A stretch of 28,728 nucleotides of DNA from an uncultured Saprospiraceae bacterium (GCA_937967535.1 CALCMV010000358.1:1-28728), one strand, 5' to 3'; shown: positions 1 through 7,180, numbered from the stretch's first letter. The notes: generated by a model from the letters alone, not told the origin. Numbers and translations are program-made.

Positions 1-1
1 T

Positions 2-229
2 CAACACAATCATAAATACCTCGTCAAGTTTGAAACCAGAGATTATGAGCAAACCTACCGCATACGAGAAGGTAGAAATGCCAGCAACATGGCAGACATC
101 AAACGCATTGTCAATGAAGACTTTATCATCTCAGTAATGGGACGATTCAAGCAAATGAACAGCGACTTCGTGAAAGCCCTGACCGGCGCAAAAGATGAAG
201 ACGAAGATGAATTTGATATGATTCTTTGA
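2..229 (+). CDS. 3' end of an unknown protein (partial)
   Basis: An open frame enters from the left edge and ends at a TGA (227-229), giving 75 residues. The visible part is hydrophilic, with basic and acidic residues mixed (for example KYLVKFETRDYEQTYRIREG) and a strongly acidic tail (KDEDEDEFDMIL). No signal peptide or membrane segment can be judged because the start lies outside the window. I do not recognise the family. The acidic C-terminus and the natural codon use make it likely to be a real gene end rather than a chance frame. Its downstream neighbour, msrB, is on the opposite strand and converges on it across about 195 bases of AAAATCAA-type low-complexity spacer. Confidence 0.55.
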   Translation, partial: QHNHKYLVKFETRDYEQTYRIREGRNASNMADIKRIVNEDFIISVMGRFKQMNSDFVKALTGAKDEDEDEFDMIL

Positions 230-424
230 ATTGAGCGATTTTTGATTTTAGATTTTTGATTGACAAGCTACTGCCGTAACCCGTTATTCGTTGGCTCGTT
301 ATTCGTTTTTTAACTAATTAATAATCAACAACTTACTGTAATTTTTAGTTGTCAATGAATTACGAATTAAATCACTACGTGGAGAATTTTGCAAATCAAA
401 AATCAAAAATCACTTAATCAAAAA

Positions 425-985
425 TCATTCATTCGCTTTGAAAGTCAAGATATTGCCATTGATACAATAGCGCAAACCTGTTGGTGCAGGTCCATCATCA
501 AATACGTGTCCGAGATGCCCGTCGCAACGTCCGCAGACAACTTCGGTGCGATTCCAGCCGTATTTATTATCCGTTTTTTCACCAACGTATGCCTTTTTTA
601 TGGGTTGGTAAAAACTGGGCCATCCTGTACCTGATTTGAATTTGGTTTTCGATTCAAATAATGCCAAATCACAAGCACTGCAATAGTACGTTCCCGCTTT
701 TTTATTGTCCCAATATTTGCCTGTAAAAGGACGTTCCGTACCTTCTTCGCGGAGAATACGAAACTCCTCTGCGGTGAGTATTTCGCGCCATTCATCTTCC
801 GTTTTTTCTACCTTTTCCACTTTATCAGGAAAATGCTCAGCTGACATATTATCAGCTACTTTTTTGGCTGCAACTACTTGTGGTCTAGTTACCTCCGGTA
901 CTTTTTCCCCAACTTTAGTATTGGGAGAACAAGCACTGATTACGATAATTATGTTTATAAAAAACAAAAAAATAATTCTACTCAT
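425..985 (-). CDS. msrB: Lipoprotein peptide-methionine (R)-S-oxide reductase MsrB
   Basis: This enzyme reduces methionine-R-sulfoxide in oxidised proteins, using thioredoxin or a similar donor. From the ATG at 985 it is 186 residues. Residues 1-19 form a lipoprotein signal ending in the lipobox VISAC (lipid Cys19), so the enzyme is probably anchored in the cell envelope. A linker to about residue 60 precedes the SelR/MsrB domain. Seen there are the zinc pairs CSAC (102, 105) and CGRC (151, 154), GTGWPSF near 119-125, and the catalytic Cys174 in RYCIN, preceded by GHLGHVFDDGPAP. An upstream in-frame GTG at 1003 would add six residues, but the ATG places the hydrophobic core directly after a short basic start, as expected for a lipoprotein. 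It is divergent from the ABC-F gene. The family assignment is very secure. Confidence 0.93.
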   Translation of the reverse strand: MSRIIFLFFINIIIVISACSPNTKVGEKVPEVTRPQVVAAKKVADNMSAEHFPDKVEKVEKTEDEWREILTAEEFRILREEGTERPFTGKYWDNKKAGTYYCSACDLALFESKTKFKSGTGWPSFYQPIKKAYVGEKTDNKYGWNRTEVVCGRCDGHLGHVFDDGPAPTGLRYCINGNILTFKANE

Positions 986-1000
986 ATTAATTAATTTAGT

Positions 1001-1085
1001 CACTGTAGAACGACGCTTCCAGCTCGTTCCATGTTAGTTTGGCAATAATACGCAATGAACGAGCTGGAAGCATCGTTCTACGGTG
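1001..1085. repeat. REP-like inverted hairpin pair, copy A
   Basis: Two 29-base arms (1001-1029 and 1057-1085) are reverse complements at 27 of 29 positions, separated by 27 bases. Each arm contains a small hairpin: GAACGA and TCGTTC enclosing the core CGCTTCCAGC (1008-1029), and the inverted counterpart at 1057-1078. The core recurs at 27672-27744 with different but still complementary stem bases, which marks this as a mobile palindromic repeat family rather than a chance structure. It lies in the divergent spacer between msrB and the ABC-F gene, so it could also end transcripts or influence either promoter. Confidence 0.75.
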
Positions 1086-1114
1086 AACTAAATTAACACA
1101 AAACCTGCCAAAAC

Positions 1115-1145
1115 GTTCTATTTCGCGGGCAATATATTATCTTTG
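1115..1145 (+). promoter_or_regulatory. Candidate Bacteroidota-type promoter for the ABC-F gene
   Basis: TATCTTTG at 1138-1145 matches the Bacteroidota -7 consensus TAnnTTTG exactly. A weak -33 box (GTTC at 1115-1118) lies 19 bases upstream. This would start transcription near 1152, leaving a leader of about 100 bases before the ATG at 1253. The consensus is established knowledge; the assignment to this gene is inferred from position. Confidence 0.45.
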
Positions 1146-1252
1146 TCAGTCGAAAAACAAAACAACAACAAATAAAGACCGTAAAACAATAAGGGGGAGT
1201 CGTCACAATAACGACAATTCATCAACTCGACAACTCAACAATTCGTCAAAAC

Positions 1253-3199
1253 ATGATTACCGTTTCCAATATATTTGTCAAATACAGTGACCGCATTTTG
1301 CTGGATAATGTGAATTTCGTTATCGGCGAACGCGAGCGTATAGGCTTGGTCGGCAAGAACGGTACGGGCAAATCAACCATCCTAAAAATCATTGCTAAAT
1401 ATCAAAACCCCGATAGCGGAACGGTGACTTACCCTTCGCTTTATACGCTTGGGTTTTTGCATCAGGAATTAGAATTGCCGCACGGAAAAACAGTGATGGC
1501 AGAAGCATTGACGGCATTTGATGACATCAAAAAACTCGAAACACGCATCGAAGAAATCAACAAAGAAATCACTCAACGAACTGATTATGAGAGCGATTCA
1601 TATGCCAAATTATTAGAAGAATTTTCGGATGTAAATGAGCGATTTGGCATATTTGGAGGCTACAATATGGAGTCAGAAGCCGAGCGCGTACTACGTGGAT
1701 TAGGCTTCAAACCTAGGGATATGGAGCGACAGACGAGCGAATTTAGCGGTGGCTGGCAAATGCGTATCGAACTCGCTAAAATCATTCTCCAACGTCCTGA
1801 CTACCTCCTGCTTGATGAGCCTACAAATCATCTTGATATTGAGTCGATTATTTGGTTGGAAAGTATGCTTCGCAATTACGAAGGCACAGTAGTCGTCATA
1901 TCGCACGACAAAACTTTCCTGAACAACGTCACAAATCGCACCGTAGAAATCGAACTCGGCAATATTTATGATTACAAAGCACCTTATAGTAAATATCTCG
2001 AACTTCGCGTAGAAAGACGCGCCCAACAAAGCAAAGAACACGCCAACCAACAACGTGAAATTGCTCGAAAAGAACGCCTCATTGAAAAGTATCGTGCTAA
2101 GGCAAACAAAGCCAAATTTGCCCAATCGCTCATCAAGGAATTGGACCGAATGGATAAAATTGCGATAGATGTAGAGGATAATTCGGCGATGAAATTGCGT
2201 TTTCTACCCGCACCGCGTTCCGGCGAAATTGTGGTGGATGCACAAAATGTCATCAAACAATATGGCGAGTTGATGGTCTTGGATAAAATAGGTTTTCAAC
2301 TCGACAGAAATCAGCGAGTCGCCTTTGTCGGGCGCAATGGTGAAGGCAAATCTACCCTTTCCAAAATCATCGCGGGCGTACTCGGCAGTACCGCCGGAGA
2401 TGTCAAACTCGGACATAATGTAGCTATAGCTTATTATGCTCAAAATCAAGCAGATGCACTAGACCCTAAAATGACCTTATTGGAATCCATGGAAGACGGT
2501 TGCCCCGAAGAATTACGTACTAAATTGAGAACCATTCTTGGCTCATTTTTATTTAGCGGTGAAGATGCGGAGAAAAAAGTTTCGGTACTTTCGGGAGGAG
2601 AACGTGCGCGATTGGCATTGGCAAAAATGCTCTTACGCCCAGCCAATTTACTCATTCTTGATGAGCCTACGAATCACTTGGATATTGTTTCAAAAGACAT
2701 CCTGAAAAAAGCCCTGATTGCATATGATGGTGCATTGATTGTGGTATCGCATGATAGGGATTTTTTGCAAGGATTGACAGAACGCACCATTGAATTTCGG
2801 GATAGAAAATTGCATGAATATCTCGGCGATGTACAATATTTTCTCGAAAAAAGACAAGTTGATAATTTTCGGGATGTATCATTGGGGAAAAATGCCAATA
2901 ATATCGCTAAAACTCAAACAGATAGCACAAGGAATAATGTCACAGAATTGACCCCCGAACAAAAAAAAGAGCAACACAATCGCAAAAAACAACTTCAACG
3001 CGACCTCCATAATGCCGAGCAAAAAGTAGAAAAACTCGAAAAGCAAATCGCCCAATACGAGCTAAAAATGGCAGAATCGGGCTTCTATGAAAGCGACAAA
3101 TCAAAAGAGGTATTACAAGATTATGAGAAAATACAAAAGCAACTCGAAACAGCAATGGAAAACTGGGAAACTACCCAAGAAGAGTTTGATAGCCTATAA
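1253..3199 (+). CDS. ABC-F family ATPase (Uup/EttA-like translation factor)
   Basis: ABC-F proteins have two fused ATP-binding cassettes and no membrane part; they act on the ribosome, relieving stalls or regulating translation. The 648-residue product shows Walker A GKNGTGKS (34-41), signature FSGGW (164-168) and Walker B LLLDEPTNHLD (D188, E189), then a charged linker at about 240-320. The second cassette has GRNGEGKS (360-367), LSGGERAR (446-453) and LLILDEPTNHLD (D470, E471). A charged, Glu/Lys/Gln-rich coiled coil follows at about 570-648, the arrangement seen in Uup. Both catalytic glutamates are present, so it should hydrolyse ATP. The ATG at 1253 begins immediately with the cassette fold (MITVSNIFVKY). 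Which ABC-F subfamily it belongs to cannot be decided by eye; Uup is favoured because of the C-terminal coiled coil. Confidence 0.93.
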   Translation: MITVSNIFVKYSDRILLDNVNFVIGERERIGLVGKNGTGKSTILKIIAKYQNPDSGTVTYPSLYTLGFLHQELELPHGKTVMAEALTAFDDIKKLETRIEEINKEITQRTDYESDSYAKLLEEFSDVNERFGIFGGYNMESEAERVLRGLGFKPRDMERQTSEFSGGWQMRIELAKIILQRPDYLLLDEPTNHLDIESIIWLESMLRNYEGTVVVISHDKTFLNNVTNRTVEIELGNIYDYKAPYSKYLELRVERRAQQSKEHANQQREIARKERLIEKYRAKANKAKFAQSLIKELDRMDKIAIDVEDNSAMKLRFLPAPRSGEIVVDAQNVIKQYGELMVLDKIGFQLDRNQRVAFVGRNGEGKSTLSKIIAGVLGSTAGDVKLGHNVAIAYYAQNQADALDPKMTLLESMEDGCPEELRTKLRTILGSFLFSGEDAEKKVSVLSGGERARLALAKMLLRPANLLILDEPTNHLDIVSKDILKKALIAYDGALIVVSHDRDFLQGLTERTIEFRDRKLHEYLGDVQYFLEKRQVDNFRDVSLGKNANNIAKTQTDSTRNNVTELTPEQKKEQHNRKKQLQRDLHNAEQKVEKLEKQIAQYELKMAESGFYESDKSKEVLQDYEKIQKQLETAMENWETTQEEFDSL

Positions 3200-3513
3200 A
3201 TAACGGATGGTCATAATACAATACCCTTACTGCCTGTCACAAAAAAAAATTCCTACAAAAAAAAATCGAATATTCTTCTTAACTTTGTTTCATAAAAAAC
3301 CATTTGGAGTATCTTTAAAGACTATCCGTTTAAGTTTGCTCAACTCTGATAATAAGTAATCTAAAAATATTGCCATTCAACGAATTGTAATGAACTATGA
3401 ACTGATAGTCAAAATTATATTTCAATAAATTATGAAAAGCCATAAACTATAAACGATGAAGTTAAATCTATAAACTGATAGCCTTTAAATATGCTATATA
3501 TACACTCCTCCAA
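3200..3513. other. Intergenic spacer before the response regulator
   Basis: This AT-rich stretch of 314 bases has no recognisable gene. It holds a TAACTTTG box (3280-3287) that fits the TAnnTTTG -7 consensus but has no clear -33 partner, and low-complexity words of the TAAACTATAAACGATGAA kind around 3390-3480. No terminator was seen for the ABC-F gene. Confidence 0.4.
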
Positions 3514-3909
3514 ATGAGAAAAGATTATCCGGTATTATTTATTGATGACAACGACATTAATAACCATCTTACAAAAGCTGTTATAGATATAGAAGAATTA
3601 CCTATACAAGCGATTATCTATACTAGCCCTGTAAAAGCACTCAAAGAGTTGGACAGTCTTCCTGATTTCCCGACACATATATTTGTTGATGTTAATATGC
3701 CCGAATTAAACGGAATCGCATTTGTCAGAAAATTTGAAGAAACTTTTTCCGACAAAAATACTCACATTTACTTTTTGAGTGCTGCCCTTGCCGATAATGT
3801 ATCAAAAGAAATACAAGAGCTCAAATCTGTACAAGGATATTATGAAAAACCCTTTTCACTTGAAATCGCCCAAAATGTTTTTGATTTTGAAGGCGCAGAA
3901 GAAGAATAA
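3514..3909 (+). CDS. Single-domain response regulator (CheY-like receiver)
   Basis: The 131-residue protein is a lone receiver domain with no output domain. The acidic pair D11-D12 (LFIDDND) binds Mg2+, the phosphoacceptor is Asp59 in FVDVNMPELNG, the switch Ser is S89 (YFLSAAL), and the conserved Lys is K112 in the YYEKPFS motif. All catalytic residues are present, so it should be phosphorylated by a histidine kinase or phosphorelay, but no kinase is encoded nearby. Such stand-alone receivers are common in Bacteroidota and usually act through protein-protein contact. The C-terminus is short and acidic (FEGAEEE). It ends 39 bases before purM, with a weak terminator-like hairpin between them, so co-transcription is possible but not certain. 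Confidence 0.88.
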   Translation: MRKDYPVLFIDDNDINNHLTKAVIDIEELPIQAIIYTSPVKALKELDSLPDFPTHIFVDVNMPELNGIAFVRKFEETFSDKNTHIYFLSAALADNVSKEIQELKSVQGYYEKPFSLEIAQNVFDFEGAEEE

Positions 3910-3934
3910 AAAGCCTAATTTTGGGCTTTCTTTA
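3910..3934 (+). terminator. Weak terminator-like hairpin
   Basis: AAAGCC (3910-3915) can pair with GGCTTT (3924-3929) around an 8-base loop, followed by a short T-containing tract. It sits between the response regulator stop and the purM GTG start. The stem is only six base pairs, so it is a weak or partial terminator at best. Confidence 0.3.
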
Positions 3935-3948
3935 CCAGCATTTTATTT

Positions 3949-5148
3949 GTGAAAAAAGACCAACTAAAGTACGACTTACGCGGTGTTTCTGCCTCCAAAA
4001 GCGAAGTTCATGCCGCCATCAAAAACCTCGACAAAGGCTTGTACCCCCAAGCTTTTTGCAAAATCCTCCCTGACGTCGCTGCCAATGACCCCGCCTACTG
4101 CAACCTGATGCACGCCGACACTGCCGGCACCAAAACTTCCCTCGCATACATGTACTGGCGCGAAACGGGCGACCTTAGCGTATGGCGCGGCATTGCCCAA
4201 GATGCTATCGTGATGAACCTTGACGACATGGCTTGTGTGGGCTGTACAGAGGGTATTTTATTGTCTTCCACCATTGGTCGAAATAAAAACCTCATTTCCG
4301 GCGAAGTCATCAGCGAACTCATCAATGGTACAGTAGATTTTGTAGATTCGCTGCGCGAATTTGGTATTGACATACACCTCGCAGGTGGCGAAACAGCAGA
4401 CGTAGGCGACATCGTGAGGACGATTGACGTAGGTTACACTGCCTTTGCAAGAATGAAACGCAGCAATCTGATTATCAACCAAATACAACCCGGAGATGTC
4501 ATCGTTGGTATCGCATCTTATGGACAAGCAAGCTACGAAACCGAATACAACGGCGGCATGGGCAGCAACGGACTCACCTCTGCCCGACACGATGTTTTTC
4601 ATAAAATTTATTCCGAAAAATACCCTGACAGTTACGACCAAAATACGCCCGATGAGGTTATTTTTGTGGGCAATAAGAAACTAACCGATACCATTGAGAT
4701 TGGCGGTCAACAAATCCCTATCGGAAAGCTCGTCCTCTCCCCTACCCGTAGCTTTATGCCCCTTTTAAATGAGGTATTTAAAACACTGAAAAAAGAAATC
4801 AACGGCATCATTCACTGCACAGGCGGCGCACAAACGAAAGCCCTCAAATTCGTAGAGAATGTGCATATTATCAAAGATAATTTATTCACTACACCACCAT
4901 TATTTCAATTAATACAAAAAGAATCCGGTACCGATTGGAAAGAAATGTATCAGGTATTCAACATGGGCAATCGCCTCGAATTTTATCTACCTGAACGACA
5001 TGCACAAACAATAATTGACGCGGCGAAAAGTTTTAATATTGACGCACAAGTGATTGGGCGTGTAGAAAACGTAACCCAGACATTCCTGTCTGGCGGGAAG
5101 AGCCACCTCACTATAAAAAGCCCCTACGGAAAATTTGAATACACGTAA
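3949..5148 (+). CDS. purM: Phosphoribosylformylglycinamidine cyclo-ligase (AIR synthase), Bacteroidota type
   Basis: PurM converts FGAM to AIR with ATP in purine synthesis. The 399-residue product has the start typical of the long Bacteroidota PurM (YDLRGVSASK), the GETADVGDIVRT segment, NGGMGSNGLTSARHD, CTGGAQTK and the conserved tail SPYGKFEY. The start is GTG at 3949, since no ATG precedes the conserved N-terminus and the frame begins MKKDQLKYDLRG. Oddity: near the C-terminus, between IGRVE and HLTIKSPYGKFEY, the family from memory has a short link (such as VEPSKTKKLTISSPYG). Here residues 374-384 (NVTQTFLSGGK) are encoded by a copy of the REP palindrome described below. The stop codon itself (5146-5148) is part of the first unit of the downstream REP array, adding a final Thr. 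The protein probably remains functional because the insertion is in frame and in a loop. Confidence 0.9.
   Translation: MKKDQLKYDLRGVSASKSEVHAAIKNLDKGLYPQAFCKILPDVAANDPAYCNLMHADTAGTKTSLAYMYWRETGDLSVWRGIAQDAIVMNLDDMACVGCTEGILLSSTIGRNKNLISGEVISELINGTVDFVDSLREFGIDIHLAGGETADVGDIVRTIDVGYTAFARMKRSNLIINQIQPGDVIVGIASYGQASYETEYNGGMGSNGLTSARHDVFHKIYSEKYPDSYDQNTPDEVIFVGNKKLTDTIEIGGQQIPIGKLVLSPTRSFMPLLNEVFKTLKKEINGIIHCTGGAQTKALKFVENVHIIKDNLFTTPPLFQLIQKESGTDWKEMYQVFNMGNRLEFYLPERHAQTIIDAAKSFNIDAQVIGRVENVTQTFLSGGKSHLTIKSPYGKFEYT
5069..5093 (+). repeat. REP palindrome copy inside the purM reading frame
   Basis: This 25-base copy matches the array units: ACGTAA, then stem CCAGACA, loop TTCC, stem TGTCTGG. 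It is read through by purM as N-V-T-Q-T-F-L-S-G and keeps the frame. It lies 49 bases before the tandem array begins. Confidence 0.9.
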
Positions 5149-5324
5149 CCCAGACATTCTTGTCTGGAACGTAACCCAGACATTCTTGTCTGGAACGTAA
5201 CCCAGACATTCCTGTCTGGAACGTAACCCAGACATTCTTGTCTGGAACGTAACCCAGACATTCCTGTCTGGAACGTAACCCAGACATTCCTGTCTGGAAC
5301 GTAACCCAGACATTCTTGTCTGGA
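5143..5324 (+). repeat. Seven-unit perfect tandem array of a 26-bp REP palindrome
   Basis: Seven contiguous units begin at 5143, 5169, 5195, 5221, 5247, 5273 and 5299. Each reads ACGTAAC, stem CCAGACA, loop TTCT or TTCC, stem TGTCTGG, then A. The units are identical except for the fourth loop base, which runs T-T-C-T-C-C-T. The stems are seven base pairs. The first unit overlaps the last codon and stop of purM. In RNA this would be a row of seven small hairpins in the purM 3' untranslated region. There are no unique spacers, so it is not a CRISPR array. Confidence 0.95.
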
Positions 5325-5345
5325 AAAATAAAATAGATAAACACA

Positions 5346-5369
5346 CCAGACAGGAATGTCTGGGTTACG
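5346..5369 (-). repeat. Inverted REP copy just before the RAYT gene
   Basis: A full-length copy in reverse orientation (CCAGACA, loop GGAA, TGTCTGG, GTTACG) lies 22 bases after the tandem array and 7 bases before the likely RAYT start at 5377. It pairs with the last array unit to make a larger inverted repeat. An ATG inside it (5356) is in frame with RAYT. Confidence 0.9.
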
Positions 5370-5376
5370 ATGCACT

Positions 5377-6015
5377 ATGAAACACAAAGAATTCCACAAA
5401 CGCAATCTACCACATTGGCAACCCGAAAATGCTGTATTTTTCATCACAGCAAGATTGTATGGCAGCCTACCATTAGATGTGGTAAAAGCACTCCATCAGG
5501 AACGAAAAATAGAAACCGATAAACTCAAAGACATGGATTTACCCGAACAAGAAATCAATGAACGCTTAAAGTTGTGTTACAATCTATATTTTGGTAAATT
5601 TGATGAATTATTAGACAATAGTACAACGGGACCGCATTGGTTAAAACAAGATGAAATCGCTCAAATTTGGGTCAACGCACTCCATCATTTTGACGGTGAA
5701 CGCTATAAAGTCATTTGCTCTACGGTCATGTCAAATCATGTGCATTTTCTTTTTCATAAATTGGATAGAAGTCTGTCCGAAGTGATGAAATCACTAAAAG
5801 GATATTCCGGTAGATATGCTAATTTAGTACTTGGTAGAACAGGAAAGCGATTTTGGATGGAAGAAAGTTTTGATAGAGTCGTCAGAGATTTAGGAGAATG
5901 TACCAATCGCATTAATTATGTGTTGAATAACCCTGTAAAAGCAGGAATCGTTGAACATTGGAAAGACTGGAAATATAATTATATTCACCCTGATTATTTG
6001 AAATATGTAACGTAA
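5377..6015 (+). CDS. REP-associated tyrosine transposase (RAYT, Y1/HUH family)
   Basis: RAYTs are single-copy, IS200-like Y1 transposases that bind and cut REP hairpins as single-stranded DNA and are thought to spread them. The 212-residue protein starts MKHKEFHKRNLPHWQPENAVFF, has the HUH motif HVHFLF (H121, H123), a helix with candidate nucleophile Tyr143 (or Tyr147) in SLKGYSGRYAN, and the characteristic tail FWMEESFDRVVRD and NYVLNNPVKAGIVEHWKDWKY. The in-frame ATG at 5356 lies inside an inverted REP copy and would add only MSGLRCT, so I chose 5377. The stop (6013-6015) is supplied by a downstream REP copy, adding Val-Thr after the conserved end. REP copies flank it on both sides, the classic arrangement. 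It separates purM and DAHP synthase, both metabolic genes, so it looks like an insertion between host genes. All catalytic residues seem intact. Confidence 0.9.
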   Translation: MKHKEFHKRNLPHWQPENAVFFITARLYGSLPLDVVKALHQERKIETDKLKDMDLPEQEINERLKLCYNLYFGKFDELLDNSTTGPHWLKQDEIAQIWVNALHHFDGERYKVICSTVMSNHVHFLFHKLDRSLSEVMKSLKGYSGRYANLVLGRTGKRFWMEESFDRVVRDLGECTNRINYVLNNPVKAGIVEHWKDWKYNYIHPDYLKYVT

Positions 6016-6069
6016 CCCAAACATTCTTATCTGGTGTGTATACCGCCAGACAAGAATGTCTGGGTTACG
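6010..6069. repeat. REPIN-like inverted REP pair 1
   Basis: A forward REP (6010-6034, with two substitutions that weaken its stem: CCAAACA and TATCTGG) and an inverted intact REP (6046-6069) are separated by the 11-base spacer TGTGTATACCG. The forward copy contains the RAYT stop codon. The structure matches a REPIN: two REPs in opposite orientation with a short spacer. Confidence 0.85.
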
Positions 6070-6076
6070 TTAAGAC

Positions 6077-6135
6077 CGTAGCCCAAACATTCCTGTCTGG
6101 TGGGCATACTGCCAGATAAGAATATTCGGGTTACG
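6077..6135. repeat. REPIN-like inverted REP pair 2 (degenerate)
   Basis: A forward copy (6077-6100) and an inverted copy (6112-6135), both with substitutions, are separated by TGGGCATACTG. That spacer has the same length (11) as in pair 1 and matches it at 8 of 11 positions, so the two pairs are copies of one composite unit rather than independent arrangements. Confidence 0.8.
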
Positions 6136-6138
6136 TTT

Positions 6139-6162
6139 CCAGACAGGAATGTCTGGGTTACG
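6139..6162 (-). repeat. Inverted REP copy before the DAHP synthase gene
   Basis: A full-length inverted copy ends 7 bases before the likely DAHP synthase start (6170). As with the copy before RAYT, it carries an in-frame ATG (6149-6151). Confidence 0.9.
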
Positions 6163-6169
6163 ATACCTT

Positions 6170-7180
6170 ATGATAATACAATTAGAACACAACATCAGCG
6201 ACGTACAACGCGCCACCCTCCAAGCCAAACTCAACACCATTCAATACAAAACGATGGAAGTTTCCACCCAATTTGGCGAATACATCATCGGAGTTGGTAA
6301 GCGCGAATTTGACATCCGCAGTATCGGTACGATGGCGGGTATTCGTGATATTCATCGCGTGAGTGATGCTTATAAATTGGTGTCCAAAAAATGGAAGGTC
6401 GATGATACGACTATCGACTTGGGCGACGGACTAAAAATTGGCGGCGGACACTTCGAGATGATGGCAGGACCATGCTCGATTGAGTCAGAAGAGCAGATTG
6501 AAAATACGATAAATCACTTGGTCAAAAATGGAATCCGTATCATGCGAGGTGGTGTTCATAAGCCACGTAGTTCGCCCTATTCGTTTCGCGGATTGGGGAT
6601 TGATGGTTTGAAATTGTGGCATAAAAAAGCCCGCGCCGCAGGTATCAAAATCATCACGGAAGTAATGATGAGCGAGCAGATAGATGACATGTTCGAATAC
6701 GTTGATATTTTTCAAGTCGGAGCGCGTAATTCACAGAATTTCAATCTATTAGATGCACTTGGAAAGGTGGATAAACCTGTGATGCTCAAACGCGGCATTT
6801 CGGGTACTATTGATGAATTATTGCAATCTGCCGAGTATATCTTTTCTAATGGTAATGAGCGCATCATGCTCTGCGAGCGCGGTATTCGTACTTACGAAAA
6901 AGCCTATCGCAACTGCATGGACATCAATGCCATAGCCATATTAAAAGAGAAAACACACCTACCCGTCATCGCCGACCCTTCGCATGGTATCGGAGTGCGT
7001 CGGTTTGTCGAATCTATTGCTTTGGCGAGTATCATGGCAGGGGCGGACGGCGTGATTTTCGAAGCGCACCAATGCCCGGAAAAAGCCTTTTCCGATGGAC
7101 AACAAACACTTAATTTTGACGAAGCAGATGCACTTTTTGAGAAAATGAAAAAGACATTTAAGTTTAAACAAAATTTATAA
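6170..7180 (+). CDS. aroF: 3-deoxy-7-phosphoheptulonate (DAHP) synthase, type I-beta
   Basis: It condenses phosphoenolpyruvate and erythrose-4-phosphate in the first step of the shikimate pathway. From the ATG at 6170 it is 336 residues. About 70 N-terminal residues form a small ferredoxin-like regulatory domain as in the I-beta class, and the TIM barrel follows. Metal ligands seen are C102 (AGPCSIES), H272 (DPSHGIG), E298 (FEAHQCP) and D309 (FSDGQQ). Substrate-binding KPRSSPYSF is at 131-139 and ARNSQNF at 185-191. An ATG at 6149, inside a REP copy, would add only MSGLRYL; the family start (MIIQLEHNI) favours 6170. No chorismate mutase domain is fused. Gene symbol by family (aroF/aroG naming varies). 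The promoter is not evident; REP copies occupy the whole upstream region. Confidence 0.92.
   Translation: MIIQLEHNISDVQRATLQAKLNTIQYKTMEVSTQFGEYIIGVGKREFDIRSIGTMAGIRDIHRVSDAYKLVSKKWKVDDTTIDLGDGLKIGGGHFEMMAGPCSIESEEQIENTINHLVKNGIRIMRGGVHKPRSSPYSFRGLGIDGLKLWHKKARAAGIKIITEVMMSEQIDDMFEYVDIFQVGARNSQNFNLLDALGKVDKPVMLKRGISGTIDELLQSAEYIFSNGNERIMLCERGIRTYEKAYRNCMDINAIAILKEKTHLPVIADPSHGIGVRRFVESIALASIMAGADGVIFEAHQCPEKAFSDGQQTLNFDEADALFEKMKKTFKFKQNL

Noticed and set aside
389..634. 81-residue plus-strand frame opposite msrB
   Set aside because: It overlaps the conserved C-terminal half of msrB in antisense and begins in a low-complexity tract.
5143..5324. CRISPR-like array
   Set aside because: The units are contiguous 26-bp palindromes with no unique spacers, and no cas genes are present; a RAYT gene next to it explains the repeats as REPs.
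4987..5447. Open frames on the minus strand through the REP array (repeated SRQECLGYVPD-type peptides)
   Set aside because: They are translations of the tandem repeat in frames without stops, overlap purM and have no independent start or family.
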